NCBI GenBank assembly: GCA_964030475.1
Contig: CAXIPT010000001.1
Coordinates: 15,089,530 to 15,153,529, forward strand
DNA from: Tethya wilhelma
Lineage: Eukaryota > Porifera > Demospongiae > Tethyida > Tethyidae
Reading direction: 5' to 3'
Length of the DNA stretch: 64,000 nucleotides
Each line of letters opens with the position of its first letter. The stretch's first letter is position 1. Position numbers and translations under genes: made by a program. Below, piece after piece: positions 59,797-64,000 of this stretch. The notes under the pieces were generated by a model that was given only the letters and a program-made list of their open reading frames with translations, did not search any database and was not told the DNA's origin.

Positions 59797-62041
59797 ATGC
59801 AAGTTTTATGGTCTTTCATAGGTGTGTGCAGCCTGTTGATGCTACCAACAGCATCTTCATCTGCTCACCAGCTGCAAGGCAATATCAGTGTCACACCTGA
59901 TGTTCGCGCTGATCAAGCAGTGCGAGGTCTCTTTGAATACTACTGGCACCACGACTCTCGTGCAAGGAACATCAAATTCTTTTTTGCTTGTGGCCAGATT
60001 GGTTCAGACGGTACAGGAATATGGAGCACCTGTACCTGTAACAATAAAGGAGCGTGCGTGAACTGTTATCGATGGTGGGATGCAGTGGCAATGGAGGCAG
60101 TTGCATCGTATGGTATCTATACCAACACCAAACCCATCAAGGCTTATGCAGATATGGCTACATCTGTGTTTGCACACTCTCCATACAATTCTAATTGGAA
60201 TGCAACTGGTGCTGGGTGTACATTTGTAGACGATTTCTCGTGGTATGGAATTGCATATCTGAGAATATATGAATGGTTGAAGGTGAGTGAGCAGTATACT
60301 ATAGTAGTGTAATATTGATTAGTGATTGTTCCTCAAACAATGTTACCATACCTTTAAAGTGTTCGTAGATCATTTTTATAAGTGTGTGTATGAATGCATA
60401 TTATTTCGGCATAATGTTGTGTACATTTGTCTCTTGGTATTATTATCATGACTGAGGGAAATGCTATAGGTTACTCTATCAATAGCCGGCCTGATCATTA
60501 TTGATGATGACCTATATGTATAAATTTTTTTCCACATTCAGGAACCCGTGTGGCTCAATCGCTCTGTTGCTCTCTATGACTGGGCATGGGAGTATGGTTG
60601 GCATGATGAGCACGACTGTGGAGGATTCTGGTGGAACACTTGCCCCGATCAAAGATTCAAAGATTCCATAACCATCGTTGAGGTGATGCACCTCGGTGCA
60701 AAACTCTCCTACCTCTTCCCCAAGATAACCTACTACCTCACGAGTGCTCAGAAGATCTGGGACTGGTTCTTCAGCTTCGACAATGGATATGGACTCATGA
60801 GTGACACTTACCTTGTGTCCACTGGAGCTGTTCCCGAAATGTGTTGCAATTCCACTTCGAGCTCTCCTCATGTTCGGTGTCACAATGCAAAGACTCCAGG
60901 AACAGCCTACAACCAAGGTCTACTCATGAGTGCCGCAGCCTTTCTGTATGTGAGAACTGGCAATGAGTCGTATTTGAAAGTAGGCATGAGGGCGTTAGAT
61001 GCTATTTTTGAAAACTACACAACTGATGAAGGTGTTCTTGTTGATGAACAGCGAGGCTTTCAAAGCTACAGCTATCAGTGTACGAATGGAGGTGACCCAG
61101 GAGGTGACTACTACTCCTTCAACGGTATCTTCATGGCACATCTCAGCTACTTCACCGACCTGCTTATCAAACACAAGACCATGCCAGTTGAAACATTGGC
61201 AAAGATCAAAGATTTGGTTCAAAAGACAAGCGATGCAGCCTGGAAAAGATCTGCAGTGTGGCCTCCCTTCAAAGGAGATGACAAGTGCAATATTGGTCTT
61301 GGTAAATTGAATGTGAATGTGACTTACCCCAAGTTCCACTGGTGGTGGGGGCAGAATATCACCAAGCAACAAGTGTTTCCTCCTGACATTAGGCAGTGGT
61401 TCATAAAACAACAGCTTCGTTGTCACACTGTCAACGGCAACAATACTCAACTATGGCAGGGAAATGTTTCCACTCAAGAGATGTGCATAGCAAACTGTTC
61501 CAAAAATCCGAACTGTTCCAAGTATCTCTTCCAGACGTATGAAGATGAAGTGGCCGGACTCAACTGCTGGTTATGGTCCTACAATCGCTCCAATCACATC
61601 TGCAACCAAACAGACTATGACTGGAATGTTGGAGTCAAGAGACCCGTCATGGGATCAGCTACGTGTGCCGGCCACTGTAACTCCAAAGAACCCCTCAAGA
61701 CAGAAAACGGTTACTGCTACTGCGACGCCAACTGCACAAAGCATCTAGACTGCTGTCTGGACTATGCTGATCAGTGTATTGCCGGTAACAAGCCACCTTC
61801 TTGCAAGGGATTGTGCAACAAACCTGTCCCCAAGGCTCAAGCCGTCCCAGGTGGAGGGTACTGTTGGTGTGACTACGGCTGCAATAGATGGAGCACTGAC
61901 AATAACAGTGACAGCAGTTGCTGTCCGGACTATGTCGAGTTGTGCATGCAGATTCCTCCTCCTTTGTGCCTTGATGCAAGGTCTCAAGGGTCGGCTTTGA
62001 ATTTGTTCAATGCTCACCTCAAAATGACTCAGATAAACTGA
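59797..62041 (+). CDS. secreted GH76-like alpha-1,6-mannanase with apple-like and two SMB domains
   Basis: Two exons (59797-60282 and 60542-62041, phase 0) give 661 residues. The ATG at 59797 is chosen because a signal peptide follows directly (MQVLWSFIGVCSLLMLPTA). Residues about 35-400 match glycoside hydrolase family 76, an (alpha/alpha)6 barrel known to cut alpha-1,6-mannan. Landmarks are the paired aspartates VDDFSWYGIAYL (D145-D146, the catalytic pair of the family), GGFWWN (about 190) and YNQG (285-288). A Cys-rich segment resembling a PAN/apple domain follows (about 455-525; CIANCSKNPNCSKY). Two somatomedin B domains, each with eight cysteines including CC, close the protein (about 537-574 and 583-630). 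Many N-glycosylation sequons support secretion. GH76 is best known from bacteria and fungi, so the source of this gene is worth testing. Likely role: digestion or binding of microbial mannans. Confidence 0.9.
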
Positions 62042-62336
62042 TTTGAGGATGACTGTTATTATCTTTATTTTGTGTTATTTAACGTGTTTGTGTGTGCTTG
62101 AAAATCAATTTTTTATGCTGCTATATTTACTTGCAATTGAGTGGCTTAAATTAATATTGTACTTTCAAATTCAAGTTATAGGCTGGAGAGATAAATGGAA
62201 CACTAGCTATATAGCTGCTCTGTACACATGTGTTGGTATGTGGTCATGATGTAAAGAAACTGGAGAGTGATGAAAATCATTGTCATTAATTTTGTGTTGT
62301 CATCAAAAATATAAATTAATTATTACACAAAAAAAT
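62042..62336. other. tail-to-tail gap, GH76 gene / FHA gene
   Basis: About 295 AT-rich bases between converging stop codons. It serves as 3' flank for both; nothing else seen. Confidence 0.5.
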
Positions 62337-63974
62337 TCATTTAAGAGATAGTGGTGAGACTGGTCTCTGAGATTGAGATGGTTCTGGAGTAAATCCAAGT
62401 GAAGTCAACATACTAAAAGTGATTCTAAATATTACATCACAAATCCCAGCTATTGGTGACACTGCTATGGTTGTGCTAACAGCCATTGGAGTTCCCAACC
62501 ACCGGAGCAGCCTGAACTGCTGAGACAAACCAAACAGCTGTAAAACAAACAAACAAATGATAAACAACAAACAAACAAAAAGTGACTTAATAACTTATTG
62601 TTCACTGTTGCAAAAACTTTTGTTTTTCTTACACTTACCTTCATACAAAAGAGTAGAAATGCTAAGACCAGAACGAGTGGAAATGTGAAAGCACTGACTA
62701 TACTTAACAATAGAGGAGCAGTCATCCACACAAGCAGACTGAAGCACCAGGACCGTCTAGAGACAACACTGGACCAATACAAATCAATACATTAGAAAGG
62801 ACTATGATACAGTGACAGACACACACCTTGTAGTTGAGTCTCTCTCCCTCGCTGGATCGAGGAGATCTCCTGAGCTACAGTGCTCTGGTGAGGGTGGCTC
62901 TAAGAGGGGTGAGGAGGTCGGAGTGCCTACTCTCATCATCTCATTCTGACTATCACAGTGACTAGGCCTATCAGATGTGCAAGGATAGAGAAGTAAGAAG
63001 TAAAGAAACATATAAAAAATATATAATTATACACCTCCAGTCTACCAAGCTAGACTCCCATGAGTATAAGCAAAAAGGACAAGTGTTTAGCTAGATAAAA
63101 TATTTCTGCTATATATATAGAGGAGAAATAACTGAGAAACACGTTTGAAGGAAGATTACTATGGCTGTGTTCTTGCTCACCTGTTCAATGTGAGAGAGGA
63201 TTGTGTTCTTCTCTTTGCCTTGGTGCTCACTGTTGACCTTGACTTGAGCTCCACTGTCATGGTACAAGAGGTGACTGGAGGAGAGGGGGATTCAAGATGG
63301 GGGCTGAGGCGCTTCTCTCTCAACTTCTCATCTAATGACGTCCGTTTGAGTTTCTTTCCTGGAGAGAGCAGTCCCTCCTGAGAAAGTTAAAGGAATTTGG
63401 AGTATAGACTAATAATTTCAAAGCATTGTGTCTATACCAGGGGATGGATGAAGTAGAGAGTGCTGATTGATAGACTATCTCTCTAGCTATATAATAACGT
63501 GCACTGTGAGACTTACACTATGTCTCCTCCTCAGTTTGTCGGCCTCGTGAGGATTGTTGAAACGAAACACAGTGGAGTCACCAAGCTGGACCAAATCACC
63601 TGGAAACCATGAAAGTTTGTACCATATTAAACAAGTAACCAAGATTCCTTTAACACAAATTTTTCGTTGCTGAATGTCTGGTACATATAATGTCCATGAT
63701 ATTTTCTCGCTGCACTACCTTGTGTTAACTTGGTTGGTTTTCTGATTCTCTTGTGGTTCACAAAACAGTCTCCATTAGTTGGGTGTAACACCACTCGATG
63801 ACCTTTGCACTCTACTTGACAGTGTTCACTATTGATGCCATTTCCATTGACAGCTGTACCCACCATGATGAACAATAGACCCTACCATAATCTGATGTAT
63901 CGCAGCAGTGAGAAAGGCTTACCAATATCAGGTGAGTGAGATAAACTTCTTGCTCCAATACTTGTACCACCATC
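62337..63974 (-). CDS. FHA-domain protein with C-terminal membrane segments (5' part outside window)
   Basis: Seven exons join in frame: 63923-63974, 63719-63853, 63517-63599, 63181-63377, 62827-62967, 62639-62768, 62337-62537; 312 residues plus stop are seen. The start lies beyond the right edge. The N-terminal part is an FHA fold (GINSEHCQVE, LHPTNGDCFVNHKRI, LVQLGDSTVFRFNNP), a phosphothreonine-binding domain; SEHC and the following strand match its ligand loop. A basic Ser/Pro-rich linker follows, then a long hydrophobic stretch (VWMTAPLLLSIVSAFTFPLV) and a second, weaker one near the end. That suggests a membrane-anchored FHA protein with a short C-terminal tail. The FRFNxP ending resembles FHA domains of kinesin-3 and PHLDB proteins, but nothing else links it to those. 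Function unknown. Confidence 0.8.
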
Positions 63975-64000
63975 CTGAATGGCATGTGAAAATTATGATA

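Noticed and set aside
61695..62017. Minus-strand open frames opposite the somatomedin B exon
   Set aside because: Antisense images of a well-supported secreted protein; their Cys content simply mirrors the sense codons.

Overview
The window reads as animal nuclear DNA, most likely from a demosponge (an Amphimedon-like genome). It is AT-rich, its genes are split by short GT-AG introns, and its domains are metazoan in type (Ig-like, FN3, somatomedin B, MIT-AAA spastin, FHA, F-box). Many small inverted-repeat transposons and microsatellites are present. The species assignment is inference; the animal, spliced-gene reading is well supported.

Bases 1-51,800 hold a three-fold tandem array. Each unit of about 15 kb contains a plus-strand type I membrane receptor and, tail to tail with it, a minus-strand FN3 gene. 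The receptors are A (1140-7312, 5' end missing), B (10284-22489, complete) and C (25563-40729, complete with an internal duplication). The full layout is signal peptide, Ig-like pair, FN3 x4, second Ig-like pair, FN3 x5, one transmembrane helix and a short tail with three tyrosines (YDVI, YGDV, YDNA). Nearly every ectodomain module is one exon bounded by phase-1 introns, so modules can be lost or gained in frame. Copy A has lost six modules through a chimeric FN3 exon. Copy C has gained a second FN3-FN3-TM block. Introns are also near-identical between units, so the duplications look recent.

The minus-strand partners are A' (7818-10090), B' (22954-25338) and C' (41200-51763). C' is a complete ten-exon gene of 822 residues. 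A' and B' carry its last third fused behind an F-box segment, and both are broken by different lesions. The F-box ends lie head to head with the first exons of receptors B and C, over gaps of about 200 bp.

Bases 52,280-64,000 are ordinary single-copy genes. They are spastin (minus, 52280-59164, 16 exons, 495 residues), a secreted GH76-family mannanase-like protein with apple-like and two somatomedin B domains (plus, 59797-62041, 661 residues), and the 3' part of an FHA-domain protein with hydrophobic C-terminal segments (minus, 62337-63974, running off the window).

The most interesting system is the receptor array. Tandem, recombining Ig/FN3 receptors with tyrosine tails resemble in architecture the allorecognition receptor complexes known from Hydractinia. 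That functional reading is a hypothesis, not something the sequence proves.
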